Source of the DNA: Streptomyces scabiei 87.22
GTDB lineage: Bacteria; Actinomycetota; Actinomycetes; Streptomycetales; Streptomycetaceae
Direction of reading: 5' to 3'
Length of the DNA: 64,000 nt
Assembly (NCBI RefSeq): GCF_000091305.1
Contig: NC_013929.1
Span: forward strand, 9,796,001-9,860,000
Position 1 is the stretch's first letter; every line of letters starts with the position of its first letter. Positions 15,475-24,357 of this stretch are shown here, piece after piece. A program made the position numbers and the translations under genes. The notes beneath the pieces were generated by a model. It was not told where the DNA came from. It saw nothing but the letters and a program-made list of their open reading frames with translations, and made no database searches.

Positions 15475-16974
15475 TCAAGGATTTTCCGGCGAGCCGGTCT
15501 CCGCCACCTCCGAGGCCGGGGTCATGGGAATCCAGCCGTCGGATTTCCGGTACCAGTACTCCTTGAGCCCCTCGATGCTGGTGGTGCGGAACGGGCGGCC
15601 GTGGTCGTCGATGCGCACCGTTCCGGAGCGGCCCCCGGAGGACCAGTCGAGTTCGAGGTACCAGTCGCAGGTGCAGGACCTGGTCTGGGCCGAGACCAGC
15701 AGGATCTCGGGTTTCCGCAGGGACACCTGATAGGGGAGGTCGATCGCCGGACCCGGCCTGTCCGGGGCGTTGCTGGGTACCGAACGGGCCAGCGGACGGC
15801 GCGCGTCGAGGTCCACGGCGAAGTGGCGAGGGACGAGGATGGCTCCGCAGCCCTCGTACGTGGAGTAGGCGATGCCCCGGTCGGCGGCGGGGACACCGCG
15901 GTCGACCATGCGTACCCGCAGGGCCTCCAGTACGACGGCGGCGGAGCCGCGCCCCTGCACCGAGATCCTCAGATCCGTGGTGCGCCCGTGTACGGCGCCC
16001 TGGGACGCCGCCCACACCGCCGCGTCCGTCGGGGACGGCGGCGGTGGGACCTGCCCCGGCGGCTTGGCGATGACGTAGTCATGGGCGCACTCGTGCTGCC
16101 AGAGCTGCGAGTCGGCCGTCCAGGTGAGCGGGACCTTCGGTGAATCCGCGTCTGCACTCGCCCGCGTCTCCCGCGAACCGCCGTCGCTCTGCGGGGCGGG
16201 TTCCGAGGGTTCCGGGGTGGTGCGGGCGGGGGACGGCGACTCGGGATCACGGGAGGGAGGCGCGGCAACGGAGCGCGGGCCGCCATCCCAGTGCGGGGCC
16301 GACACGGAGGACCTCGGTGCGGTGCGGGCGGAAGCCGACGACTCGCCGTCACCGGAAGGGCGCCCGGCAGCGGACGAGGTGAGACCGGCGAGCGCGAGGG
16401 CCAACGAGGCCGCCAGCGCCAGCGACCGCACGGGCCATCGCCCAAGACGCCTGGCACCGGCCTGCCGCCCGGCCGGTGTGGCAGGCCCGGGGGTCTTCTC
16501 CACCGAGTCGCCGGGGGGCGTGGACGGGGCTGGGGCGGCGGTGACGCTGGCGATGCCGTCGGGCGTGGGCCCGGCGGAGGCAGCGGAACCGCTCCCTGCC
16601 GTGGGCGCGGCTGCGGCAGAGGCCGCCGTTCCGGTGTCGTGGGGCGCGGGCACCGCCGCGGCCGCCTTGCGCGGGGCAGACCGCGTGGGAGCCCGCCGCG
16701 CTTCGGACGCGCGTGAGCGTTGCCGGGCCGCGACGGCCAGGATCCACCGGCGGTGCAACTCCACGCGCTCCTCCGAAGAGGCTCCGCAGAGCGCGGCGAA
16801 CCGCTCTATCCCGTTGAAGTCCGCGGGAACAGCCTCACCCGCGCAGTAGCGGTGCAGCGTGGAGGCATGCATGCCCAGCCGCTTGGCCAGGGCCGCGTAG
16901 CTGCGGTCCGTCCGCTCCTTCAGACGCGTCAGCAGAAGCGCCAGCTCCACAACGTCGTCGTGGATTGCATCCAT
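15475..16974 (-). CDS. XRE-type HTH transmembrane protein
   Basis: 499 residues. Residues 1-85 form an XRE-like helix-turn-helix (YAALAKRLGMHASTLHRYC). A Pro/Ala-rich linker follows to about 175, a single membrane helix spans about 181-200, a Ser/Pro-rich segment runs to about 280, and an extracellular domain follows with cysteines in QHECAHD, YEGCGAI and SCTCDW. This architecture is common in Streptomyces, where DNA binding and an external domain share one polypeptide; ligand and target are unknown. ATG chosen at MDAIHDD because the upstream in-frame ATG adds an Arg-rich stretch without homology. Confidence 0.82.
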   Translation of the reverse strand: MDAIHDDVVELALLLTRLKERTDRSYAALAKRLGMHASTLHRYCAGEAVPADFNGIERFAALCGASSEERVELHRRWILAVAARQRSRASEARRAPTRSAPRKAAAAVPAPHDTGTAASAAAAPTAGSGSAASAGPTPDGIASVTAAPAPSTPPGDSVEKTPGPATPAGRQAGARRLGRWPVRSLALAASLALALAGLTSSAAGRPSGDGESSASARTAPRSSVSAPHWDGGPRSVAAPPSRDPESPSPARTTPEPSEPAPQSDGGSRETRASADADSPKVPLTWTADSQLWQHECAHDYVIAKPPGQVPPPPSPTDAAVWAASQGAVHGRTTDLRISVQGRGSAAVVLEALRVRMVDRGVPAADRGIAYSTYEGCGAILVPRHFAVDLDARRPLARSVPSNAPDRPGPAIDLPYQVSLRKPEILLVSAQTRSCTCDWYLELDWSSGGRSGTVRIDDHGRPFRTTSIEGLKEYWYRKSDGWIPMTPASEVAETGSPENP

Positions 16975-17171
16975 GTGGTCGTACTCGCATCCATCCGTGT
17001 GCCCGGGCCCACGTGTCCTGGTCCGGGACCGCATCCGGGCGCTCTCCTACCTGTACGCCCTGGCGCCCGGGACGGTTGCATGCGTCTGCCCGCCTTGTCG
17101 TCACAACCACCCTCACCCGCCGCCGTGTTGGAGCCGTGCCGGACTCCCCGGTCACGTCCGGCGGTGTTCGG

Positions 17172-17936
17172 TCAGGCGCCGACCAGGGCGGTCTCCAGGT
17201 GGCGGCCCCAGCGCAGGGCGGCGGCCACGCACTCCCGGGTCTTGGGTTCCAGGCGTCGCCGCGGCCCCACGACCTGCACGGCGGCGACGACCTCGCCGGT
17301 GAAGTCACGGACCGGGACGGCGACCGAGTACAGGCCCGGCTCGGCCTCCTCGTCGACGACGGAGTAGCCGCGCCGCCGGGTCAACTCCAGGCGGCGCAGG
17401 AAGTCGTCCAGGTCGGTGGGTGTGTTGGGGCCGTGGCGGACGAACTCGGTGCGGCTGAAGACCGCGGCCACCTCGTCGTCGTCGGCGTCGCTCAGCAGGG
17501 CCTGGCCGCAGTCGCTGCAGTAGGCCGGGTAGGGACGGCCGATCCACGAGCCGAGCTGCCGGCTGCCGGGGGGCACCCGCTCCGCGATGGTCACGGTGGT
17601 GTCGCCTGCCAGGACACCGAGATAACAGCTCTCGCCGGTCTCGGTCGCCATGCCTTCCAGGGCGGTGAGCCCGTCCGTGCGCAGCCGGTGGGCCGTGAGG
17701 TCGCGTGCCGCCATGTAGAGCCGCCAGTGCGGCGTGACGCCTCCCGACACGTCGTCGCGGACGACGAACTCCTCCGAGGCCATGGCGGTGAGCATGCGGG
17801 ACAGCTGACTGCGGTCGCGGCCCATCTGCCGGGCCAGCTCCGAGACGGACGGGGCGGGACCGGGCCGGGGCCCTCCGGCCGTACCTCGGGCGAGCGCCGA
17901 CAGGGCGTCAAGGCCCTTCGTCACGCTTGAGTCCAC
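17172..17936 (-). CDS. IclR-family transcriptional regulator
   Basis: 254 residues. Winged HTH (VSELARQMGRDRSQLSRMLT) followed by the IclR effector domain (GRPYPAYCSDCGQALLSDAD and the AVPVRDFTGEVVAAVQV strand). Start set at the GTG with GGAGG five bases upstream, giving a normal family length; a longer reading adds about 50 residues that would overlap the promoter. It is divergent from the polyEA gene, and a palindrome in the shared region is its probable operator. It may control the permease/cyclase genes to its right (inference). Confidence 0.88.
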   Translation of the reverse strand: MDSSVTKGLDALSALARGTAGGPRPGPAPSVSELARQMGRDRSQLSRMLTAMASEEFVVRDDVSGGVTPHWRLYMAARDLTAHRLRTDGLTALEGMATETGESCYLGVLAGDTTVTIAERVPPGSRQLGSWIGRPYPAYCSDCGQALLSDADDDEVAAVFSRTEFVRHGPNTPTDLDDFLRRLELTRRRGYSVVDEEAEPGLYSVAVPVRDFTGEVVAAVQVVGPRRRLEPKTRECVAAALRWGRHLETALVGA

Positions 17937-18054
17937 GTGCTCCTCCGCCGTGCCGACGTGTGCCTGCGCCGGGGTGCCGGCCGCGTGACTGTCGGTCCGC
18001 ACTGTAGCGCCGCCCTCGCGCACTGCCCAAAATTGTGCAGCATCTGCATCTTGT

Positions 18055-18071
18055 CGTGCATTTAATGCACG
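18055..18071. promoter_or_regulatory. probable IclR operator palindrome
   Basis: CGTGCATTTAATGCACG is a perfect 17-bp palindrome about 45 bases before the polyEA gene and 120 bases before the IclR start. TGCA half-sites also occur just to its left at 18035-18050. It is AT-rich against a GC-rich background. Confidence 0.65.
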
Positions 18072-18116
18072 GCCTAGCATCCCTCCATCAGCCACCGCCC
18101 GAAAGCCGAGGGACGC

Positions 18117-18665
18117 ATGCGCATGGCCACGACGACGATCACACCGGAAGCCGAAGCCGAAGCCGAAGCCGAAGCCGAAGCCGAAGCCGAAGCCGAAGCC
18201 GAAGCCGAAGCCGGAGCCGAGGCCGAAGCCGAGCGGAGTGCCGCCCTCGTCTCCGTCCGGCGGCGGACGGTCCGGACGGTCAAGGTGTACTGGCCCGTCG
18301 GTCCGGCCACCCTCGCCGCGTGCGCTGAAGGCGACCTCGAAGCACTGCGCGCCGACGAGTCCTTCGCCTCGCTCCTGCGGGTCCTGGAGGCATCACCAGA
18401 ACTGGGGGACTTCGGTGTCTACGGCGACGTCTTCGAGGTCGCCTTTGGTGCGGAGGGCTTCACCGTCCGGCCCGGCGCCCGCCCGTCCCTCGGCTCGGTC
18501 GGCGGACGGTTCCTCTCCTCCACCCTCGCCGTCACGACGTACGTCGACGCCGAGGCGGACGACGACGACCTGGCCCGGGTGCTCGCCCGCCTCGCCGACG
18601 CCCACCCCTGGGAGATCCCGGTGATCGAGCTCTCCGCCCCGCTGGACCTCGTGTCCCGGGCCTGA
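18117..18665 (+). CDS. polyEA protein with a YqfO/CutA-like domain
   Basis: 182 residues from the ATG at 18117 (a second ATG at 18123 is equally possible). After TITP comes a run of eleven Glu-Ala pairs encoded by perfect GAAGCC repeats, probably a charged helix or flexible arm. The remainder (about 45-182) resembles the ferredoxin-like YqfO insert of NIF3 proteins: GVYGDVFEVAF, then a PSLGSVGG turn, and near the end LADAHPWEIPVIEL, which mirrors the family AHPYEEPAY signature. The match is by eye. Function unknown; gene order suggests link to the neighbouring IclR regulon. Confidence 0.65.
   Translation: MRMATTTITPEAEAEAEAEAEAEAEAEAEAEAGAEAEAERSAALVSVRRRTVRTVKVYWPVGPATLAACAEGDLEALRADESFASLLRVLEASPELGDFGVYGDVFEVAFGAEGFTVRPGARPSLGSVGGRFLSSTLAVTTYVDAEADDDDLARVLARLADAHPWEIPVIELSAPLDLVSRA
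18147..18212 (+). repeat. in-frame GAAGCC hexanucleotide repeat, 11 copies
   Basis: Eleven perfect GAAGCC units within the start of the polyEA gene, followed by three imperfect ones. Copy-number change would alter arm length without shifting frame. Confidence 0.9.
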
Positions 18666-18817
18666 TCCACCCCCTCAGCCCGCTCAACCTCTTCGGTTGT
18701 GCGCGAACACCCCGACGCGCACCCCCACCCGTCGAAAGTGGCCACACCCCACAGCCATGCCGTGCCGATCACCCCCCCACCCCGCCCCTTCCGCTCAGCT
18801 CCGCAGAGGAGACCGCC

Positions 18818-20281
18818 ATGTCCGTCTCAGCCGTACCGGAGAACGCTCCGGCCACCGCCGACTCCGCTCCCGAGCCGCCCGGCGACGGCCTGCGCCGCAC
18901 CATGCGCTCCCGGCACCTCGTCATGATCGCCATGGGGGGAGTCATCGGCTCCGGGCTCTTCCTCAGCTCCGGATTCACCGTCTCCCAGGCCGGCCCGCTC
19001 GGTGCCGTCCTCGCCTACCTCGTGGGGGCGTTCGTCGTCTGGCTGGTGATGGCCTGCCTCGGCGAACTCGCCGTCACCTACCCCGTCTCCGGTGCGTTCC
19101 ACGTCTACGCCAGCCGCTCGATCGGCCCGGCCACGGGCTTCGCCACCGCCTGGCTGTACTGGCTGACCTGGGCCGTCGCCCTCGGCTCCGAGTTCACGGC
19201 GTGCGGGCTGCTGATGCAGAGATGGTTCCCCGGCGTCGACGTCTGGATCTGGTGCGTGGTCTTCGCCGCCGTCGTCTTCGGGGTGAACGCCTTCTCGGCC
19301 CGCGTCTTCGGTGAGACCGAGTACTGGTTCTCGCTGGTGAAGGTCGTCGCCGTGGTCGCCCTCATCGTCCTCGGGGGCGCGGCGCTGGCCGGTTTCCACC
19401 CCCTCGCCGAGGGCGGTTCCCATCCGTTCCTGCTGGAGAACTTCAGCACCGAGGACGGCCTGTTCCCGCACGGCTTCTCCGGCGTCCTGGTCACCGTGCT
19501 CGCCGCGTTCTACGCCTTCTCCGGATCCGAGCTGATCGGCGTCGCCGCCGGTGAGACCGAGGACCCGGCCCAGGCCGTGCCCAAGGCGCTGCGCGTCACG
19601 GTCATCCGGCTGCTGGTCTTCTTCGTCGGCGCGATCACGGTGATCGCCGCGACCATCCCGTACGACGAGGTCGGCCTGGACGAGAGCCCGTTCGTCACCG
19701 TCTTCTCCTCCATCGGCATCCCCTACGCCGCCGACGTCATGAACTTCGTGATCATCACGGCGCTGCTGTCGGCCGGCAACAGCGGTCTGTACTCCTGCGC
19801 CCGCATGCTGTTCTCCCTCGCGCAGGAGAAGCAGGCGCCGCAGGCGCTGCGCCGGCTCACCCGCCGCGGCATCCCCCTGACCGCGCTGTCGCTCAGCATG
19901 CTCGGCGGTCTGGCCTCCCTGGTCAGCAGTGTCGCGGCGCCGGAGACGGTCTACCTGGTGCTGGTGTCGATCGCCGGATTCGCCGCGGTGGGGGTCTGGA
20001 TGTCCATCGTCGCCGCACAGTTCTTCCACCGGCGGGCCTTCGTCCGCGAGGGAGGGGACCCGCGCACCCTGCCCTACCGGACGCCGTTCTATCCGGTGGT
20101 GCCCGTCCTCGCCTTCGTCCTGTGCCTCGCCTCGCTGGCCGGTATCGCGCTGGACCCGGCCCAGGCGACCGCCCTGTACTTCGGCGTCCCCTTCGTCGCG
20201 GGCTGCTACCTCTACCACTGGCTGCGGCACGGCCGACACCGCACCTCGGGCACCTCAGGCGCCTCAGGGACGGTCGCGTGA
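18818..20281 (+). CDS. amino acid permease (APC superfamily)
   Basis: 487 residues, about 12 membrane helices. The family entry motif is MIAMGGVIGSGLFLSSG near residue 40; SGSELIGVAAGETEDP near residue 230 is the amino acid permease consensus. Expected to import an amino acid or amine with protons; substrate unknown. AGGAG precedes the ATG. It is followed by a cyclase-family hydrolase and an Lrp regulator, consistent with an amino acid or indole-type nutrient uptake locus (inference). Confidence 0.9.
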   Translation: MSVSAVPENAPATADSAPEPPGDGLRRTMRSRHLVMIAMGGVIGSGLFLSSGFTVSQAGPLGAVLAYLVGAFVVWLVMACLGELAVTYPVSGAFHVYASRSIGPATGFATAWLYWLTWAVALGSEFTACGLLMQRWFPGVDVWIWCVVFAAVVFGVNAFSARVFGETEYWFSLVKVVAVVALIVLGGAALAGFHPLAEGGSHPFLLENFSTEDGLFPHGFSGVLVTVLAAFYAFSGSELIGVAAGETEDPAQAVPKALRVTVIRLLVFFVGAITVIAATIPYDEVGLDESPFVTVFSSIGIPYAADVMNFVIITALLSAGNSGLYSCARMLFSLAQEKQAPQALRRLTRRGIPLTALSLSMLGGLASLVSSVAAPETVYLVLVSIAGFAAVGVWMSIVAAQFFHRRAFVREGGDPRTLPYRTPFYPVVPVLAFVLCLASLAGIALDPAQATALYFGVPFVAGCYLYHWLRHGRHRTSGTSGASGTVA

Positions 20282-20408
20282 CGCCGCACCCCGGCCACGC
20301 ATGAAGCCCTGCCGCACCACACCGAGTCGGCAGGCACAGCGGCAGACAACCAGATCCGACAGCGCCGGCAGAGCCAGGCATGATCACCGAGACAGAGGAC
20401 GAGCACGT

Positions 20409-21179
20409 ATGACACCCGCCACCGCCACCGCCGTACCGCCCCTGTGGGCCCTGCACCGGGAGCTGATGGGCAAGACGGTCCGCACCGACCTCACGCACGC
20501 CTTCCACCCCGGCCAGCCGCACTTCCCCGCCTTCCCGGACGAGAAGCGCGAGATGCCCTTCGACATGTCCCGCGGCGACGGTTTCAACGTGCACCTCTAC
20601 ACGATCGTCGGACAGTGGGGCACCCACGTCGACCCGCCCGTGCACTTCGTCGCCGGAGCCCGGACCCTGGATGAGATCCCCGTCGACGAGATGATCCTCC
20701 CGCTCGTCGTCCTCGACATCTCCGACCGCGTCGCCGCCGATCCCGACGCGGTACCCACGCTCGACGACGTCGCGGCCTGGGAGTCCCGCAACGGCCGTGT
20801 CCCGCAGGGGTCGTTCGTCGCCCTGCGCACCGGCTGGGGCCGCCGCTGGCCCGACCCGGACGCCATGGCCAACAAGGACGAGGCGGGCGTCAGCCACTAC
20901 CCCGGCTGGTCGGCGGACGTCCTGCGGTACCTCTTCGAGGAGGCCGGCGTCACCGCGATAGGTCACGAGCAGACCGACACGGACCCCGGACTGGCCACCT
21001 CGGCGGGCGACTTCAGCCTGGAGAGCTACGTCCTGGAACGGGACCGCTGGCAGATCGAGCTGATGGCCGGCCTCGACCGGGTTCCCGAGGCGGGCGCGCT
21101 GATCGTCGCCACCTGGCCCAAGCCCCAGGGCGGTTCGGGCTTCCCCGCCCGCGTCTTCGCCCTGCACCACCAGGACTGA
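20409..21179 (+). CDS. cyclase-family metal hydrolase (kynurenine formamidase/isatin hydrolase-like)
   Basis: 256 residues. The metal-binding signature GTHVDPPVHF near residue 76 and a later GHEQTDTDPG stretch place it in the cyclase family, whose members include bacterial kynurenine formamidase and isatin hydrolase; polyketide cyclase-like activity is also possible. Second gene after the permease with a 127-base gap, ending at a strong terminator. Start chosen at the ATG with an AGAGGACGAG stretch upstream. Confidence 0.8.
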   Translation: MTPATATAVPPLWALHRELMGKTVRTDLTHAFHPGQPHFPAFPDEKREMPFDMSRGDGFNVHLYTIVGQWGTHVDPPVHFVAGARTLDEIPVDEMILPLVVLDISDRVAADPDAVPTLDDVAAWESRNGRVPQGSFVALRTGWGRRWPDPDAMANKDEAGVSHYPGWSADVLRYLFEEAGVTAIGHEQTDTDPGLATSAGDFSLESYVLERDRWQIELMAGLDRVPEAGALIVATWPKPQGGSGFPARVFALHHQD

Positions 21180-21203
21180 ACCCGGGCGTACCCGCACACA
21201 CAC

Positions 21204-21232
21204 GGCTCCGGTGGCCTCAGGCCACCGGAGCC
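21204..21232 (+). terminator. terminator after cyclase gene
   Basis: Perfect 13-bp stem with a TCA loop, between the cyclase stop and the Lrp gene. Confidence 0.85.
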
Positions 21233-21260
21233 TTCGGCCAGTCAGGAGACGGACACCGCC

Positions 21261-21704
21261 ATGGACTCCATCGACGAGCAGATCATCACCGAACTCACCC
21301 GCAACGCCCGGATCTCCCACGCCGAACTGGGCCAGCGCGTACGGCTGTCCCGCAACGCCGTACGCCAGCGCGTCGAGCGTCTGGAACGTCAGGGACACAT
21401 CGGCGGCTACACGATCGTCCGTCCCTCGTGCGGGCCGGACCGGACCACGGTCGCGGCGCACGTCCTGGTCTACCGGGAGGACCGGATGCGCGGCGGGGAC
21501 GTCCTCGCCGCGCTCAAACGCATCCCCGAGGTGGTCTCCTGCGACGTCCTCAGCGGCCAGTTCGACCTGCTGGTCAGTGTGGAGGCCGCCTCCCTGGAAC
21601 GCGTACAGGGCATCTGGGAACAGATCGCCCAGATGCCCGGTGTACGGGACACGGTGACAGCGCTGGCGCTGTCCCGGGTCGTCAGCCGACCGCGCCGCTC
21701 ATGA
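21261..21704 (+). CDS. Lrp/AsnC-family regulator
   Basis: 147 residues. N-terminal HTH (ISHAELGQRVRLSRNAVRQRVERL) and C-terminal RAM ligand domain (VVSCDVLSGQFDLLVSVEA). Lrp proteins form octamers and respond to amino acids. AGGAGAC lies upstream of the ATG. It sits after the permease/cyclase pair but behind their terminator, and the decayed aspartase gene abuts its 3' end on the other strand. Confidence 0.9.
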   Translation: MDSIDEQIITELTRNARISHAELGQRVRLSRNAVRQRVERLERQGHIGGYTIVRPSCGPDRTTVAAHVLVYREDRMRGGDVLAALKRIPEVVSCDVLSGQFDLLVSVEAASLERVQGIWEQIAQMPGVRDTVTALALSRVVSRPRRS

Positions 21705-21708
21705 TCCG

Positions 21709-22014
21709 CAGGGATCCCCGGGTTCACCTTGCCCGGCATGACCGACGAACCGGTCTGTCGTGGCCGGAGGTTGATCTCCGCCAGACCCGCGCGCGGTCCG
21801 CTGCCGAGCAGCCGCAGGTCGCTGCACACCTTCGAAAGTTTCACCGCCGTCCGCTCCAGCACACCGATCTCGCCGTTGGGCAGAGCCGCGGCATGCTTCA
21901 CCTGGGCCAGGGCCCATGCCGTGTGCACGCCCCAGTACGCCTCCACGGACACCACCGTCTCCCCCCCAGCGCGTCGCTCTCGATCCGGAACCCGGTGCCC
22001 TGAGCACGGCTCAC
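21709..22014 (-). pseudogene. decayed aspartate ammonia-lyase (aspA) remnant
   Basis: About 100 codons remain of an enzyme normally near 470 residues. The N-terminus FRIESDALG is readable in one frame, then a run of seven G (complement of 21961-21967) shifts the frame before ETVVSVEAYWGVHT. VKHAAALPNGEIGVLE follows after a missing stretch of about 20 residues. A deletion of roughly 270 residues then joins to KVCSDLRLLGSGPRAGLAEI and the fumarase/aspartase signature GSSVMPGKVN, after which homology stops at the end of the Lrp gene. Loss of the central catalytic region rules out activity. Confidence 0.85.
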
Positions 22015-22095
22015 TCCGTCGAAGCCGCTGAGCGCGAGGTCGTTTCCAGCCATGCAGGCTCCGCCGCCACCCCGAGCCGTGGATCATCGGCCCGA

Positions 22096-22101
22096 TATAG
22101 T
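22096..22101 (+). promoter_or_regulatory. -10 element of a leaderless iclR gene
   Basis: TATAGT ends six bases before the GTG start, so the transcript probably begins at the start codon. No convincing -35 is visible. Confidence 0.55.
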
Positions 22102-22107
22102 GCCCGG

Positions 22108-22917
22108 GTGACGACCAACGGTCCCTCATCCGGGCAGCCGGGCCCGGGAGCGGCCTCCTCGCTGCGGATGGCCCTGCGCATGGTCAACACCGTGCTGGAC
22201 CGCGAAGCCTCCGGCCGGACCGGCTTCAATGTGAGCAGGCTCGCCGACGAGGTCGGTGTCGAGCGCAGCAAGGCGTCACGCACCACCCAGGACCTGTGCG
22301 ACAAGGGCTTCCTCGAACGTCGCGACGACTCGACCCTGCGCGTCGGCAACGCCTTCTTCGCCGCCGCCGCCTCCCTGCACCCGGGGCTGCTGCGCCGCAG
22401 CCGCCCGCTCCTGCGCCGTATCGCCGTCGAACACGGCGTCGGCGCACGCCTGTCCGTCCGCGACGGCGTCCAGGTCCGGCTGCTGCGTGCCGAGTCCGCC
22501 GCGGACTTCGTCCAGGAATGGCCGGGCCGGGCCGGTCTCGTCACCCCGTGCTGGTGCACCGGCGCGGGTCGTGCGCTCCTTCTCGACCACACCGCCGAGG
22601 AGATCTCCACCCTGCTCGACGACTACGAGCTGATCGGCGTCGGCGGCCCCAACGCCGCCCACTCCGCCGCGGAACTGACCGCCGCCAACGACCGTGACCG
22701 CCTGCGCGGCATCATCGCGGCGCACGGCGAGTTCGAACACGGCGTCACCGAGTACGCCGTGCCCGTGCGCGACACCGGCGGACACATCCGCGCTGCCGTG
22801 TCGGTCGTCGGCAGACAGCAGGAGCTGCTCTCCCGCGAGCGCACGCTGCACAGCGCCCTCACCACGGCCGCCGCCGCACTGGCGGAATCCATCGACGACG
22901 ACGCGACCGACCGCTAG
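22108..22917 (+). CDS. IclR-family transcriptional regulator
   Basis: 269 residues. HTH region NVSRLADEVGVERSKASRTT, then the effector domain with TPCWCTGAGRALLLD and EYAVPVRDTGGHIRAAVSVV. GTG start chosen from the leaderless -10 six bases upstream; earlier in-frame codons run into the aspartase remnant. It is divergent from that remnant and was probably its former regulator (inference); a current target is unknown. Confidence 0.87.
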   Translation: MTTNGPSSGQPGPGAASSLRMALRMVNTVLDREASGRTGFNVSRLADEVGVERSKASRTTQDLCDKGFLERRDDSTLRVGNAFFAAAASLHPGLLRRSRPLLRRIAVEHGVGARLSVRDGVQVRLLRAESAADFVQEWPGRAGLVTPCWCTGAGRALLLDHTAEEISTLLDDYELIGVGGPNAAHSAAELTAANDRDRLRGIIAAHGEFEHGVTEYAVPVRDTGGHIRAAVSVVGRQQELLSRERTLHSALTTAAAALAESIDDDATDR

Positions 22918-23027
22918 GGCCTGCCCCACCCTCGTACGTCTTCGTCTCCTTGCGAACGACAGCGTTCCCTGCCGGGCTCCGCATCTCGGACGGGCATCCC
23001 AGGCTGCCGCGTTTCTGCAGTTCACCG

Positions 23028-23046
23028 GGGGTGGGATCACCCCACC
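23028..23046 (+). terminator. possible terminator after iclR
   Basis: Seven-base-pair stem GGGGTGG/CCCCACC with a five-base loop, followed by a T-rich patch. The 397-base gap to the next gene otherwise holds only the short repeats listed next. Confidence 0.4.
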
Positions 23047-23230
23047 GTTGCATCTTGGGGGCAGGCATTGCTCCCGGCCCGCGAGGCGTCCGACGCTATG
23101 TCTGTCGCACCGGCTGAGCGGCCGACCCGACGGCGGCGCCGCGACACCGCGGCTCACACCCCGACTCGTCCGGGTACGGGGCGCGAACGTGCAGGCAAGC
23201 GTCCGAACGTCTTCGCTCACTCGCATATCA

Positions 23231-23300
23231 ACATGCCGACATGCCGATAGCCGGTTGAGCCGATACACCGATACACCGATACGCCCATACACCGATCAGA
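23231..23300 (+). repeat. 8-bp tandem repeats upstream of the DUF4232 gene
   Basis: ACATGCCG occurs twice at 23231-23246. Five 8-bp units of the form CGATACAC, the last ones degenerate, occupy 23261-23300 and end at the ribosome site of the next gene. Confidence 0.7.
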
Positions 23301-23314
23301 AGAGGAACACACAC

Positions 23315-23890
23315 ATGAACACGAAGCCCCTCTCCGTCCGCCGAGTGGCCGTGGCCGCAGGGCTCGTCCTGGCTCTCGGATGCGGTGTGTCGGCACAGGC
23401 GTCCGCCATCGGGCCGCAGACGGCCAACGCCAAGGCCGCCAAGGCCACCATCGCCGCCTGCTCCCAGAAGGTCCTCGGGGTCTCCGCCACGAAGGAGCCC
23501 GCGGACAGCAAGGACGCCCGGCACCTTCTCCTGACCGTCCAGAACGCCGGCGACAAGAAGTGCAACCTCTACCGCTACCCCCTCGTACGGCTCGGCGCCG
23601 GCCGGACCACGGCCCCCGTGATCAAGGAGAGCGACGCCACCCCGGGCGTGCCCGTCACCCTCGCTCCAGGGCAGGAGGCGTATGCCGCTCTGCTCGTCAA
23701 CGGCCCCATGGACGTGTACGAGGCCAAGAGCATCACCCTCAGCCTCCAGGGCAGCCAGTCCGGCAGCACCGCGGGCAAGCCGATCGATGTCCCCATGCCC
23801 GTCCCGACGCTGTACGCCAACGACTTCCAGCGGGTCACCTACTGGACGACCGCATCCGGTCTCGCCCTGCGTTTCATCATGTCGCAGTGA
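23315..23890 (+). CDS. secreted DUF4232 protein
   Basis: 191 residues. Signal peptide in about the first 30 (MNTKPLSVRRVAVAAG, hydrophobic core, ASA cleavage). The mature part shows the DUF4232 pattern: AACSQKVLGVSA, HLLLTVQNAGDKKCNLYRYP and VTLAPGQEAYAALL, with two cysteines probably disulfide-bonded. Function of the family is unknown; it is common and secreted in Streptomyces. AGAGGA precedes the ATG. Confidence 0.85.
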   Translation: MNTKPLSVRRVAVAAGLVLALGCGVSAQASAIGPQTANAKAAKATIAACSQKVLGVSATKEPADSKDARHLLLTVQNAGDKKCNLYRYPLVRLGAGRTTAPVIKESDATPGVPVTLAPGQEAYAALLVNGPMDVYEAKSITLSLQGSQSGSTAGKPIDVPMPVPTLYANDFQRVTYWTTASGLALRFIMSQ

Positions 23891-24357
23891 TGGACCCGGA
23901 CCGGCACCGCTTCCCGGCGATTGACCGGCCCTCAGGGTTCCGCTGATCGCTGGCTCAACACCGGCCGATGACACGACAGCTCCACGCGCGCCCACTTGCC
24001 CTACGCCCATCCCTGGGACACTCATGTCCTCAAGTCCAGGGCATGGGTACGGCAGGTGGGCGCAGCGCGTCACCCACCCACCCGCGTGGCCGACGGACAG
24101 ACCCGCGATCGGCGAGGCAGCGCCACCCCCGTCCACGTCGAGGCCGAGAACCTCGGCACCGCCTACGTCCGCAGGCGGTCCACCACCTCCTGTCCCTGAC
24201 GGGGGCTCGGCGAAAGTTTCGGGACATCCATCGAGCGGAGTCCTGTGCAGGTGTCCCGCAACGTGCCCCTGACCTTGCCGCTTTCGAGCCGCCCGGTGTA
24301 AGCAGCGGACTGAACGGGCCGCCGCACTCGACGGCCGGCCGATGTGAGGAGATGCCG
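23891..24357. other. gap without a supported gene
   Basis: 467 bases. Open frames on both strands exist but show no ribosome site or recognisable similarity; a TTG-initiated 67-codon frame at 23996-24199 is the least bad candidate and I do not support it. Confidence 0.5.

Noticed and set aside
23996..24199. 67-codon TTG-started frame
   Set aside because: No ribosome site, no similarity I can recognise, and position in an otherwise empty gap.
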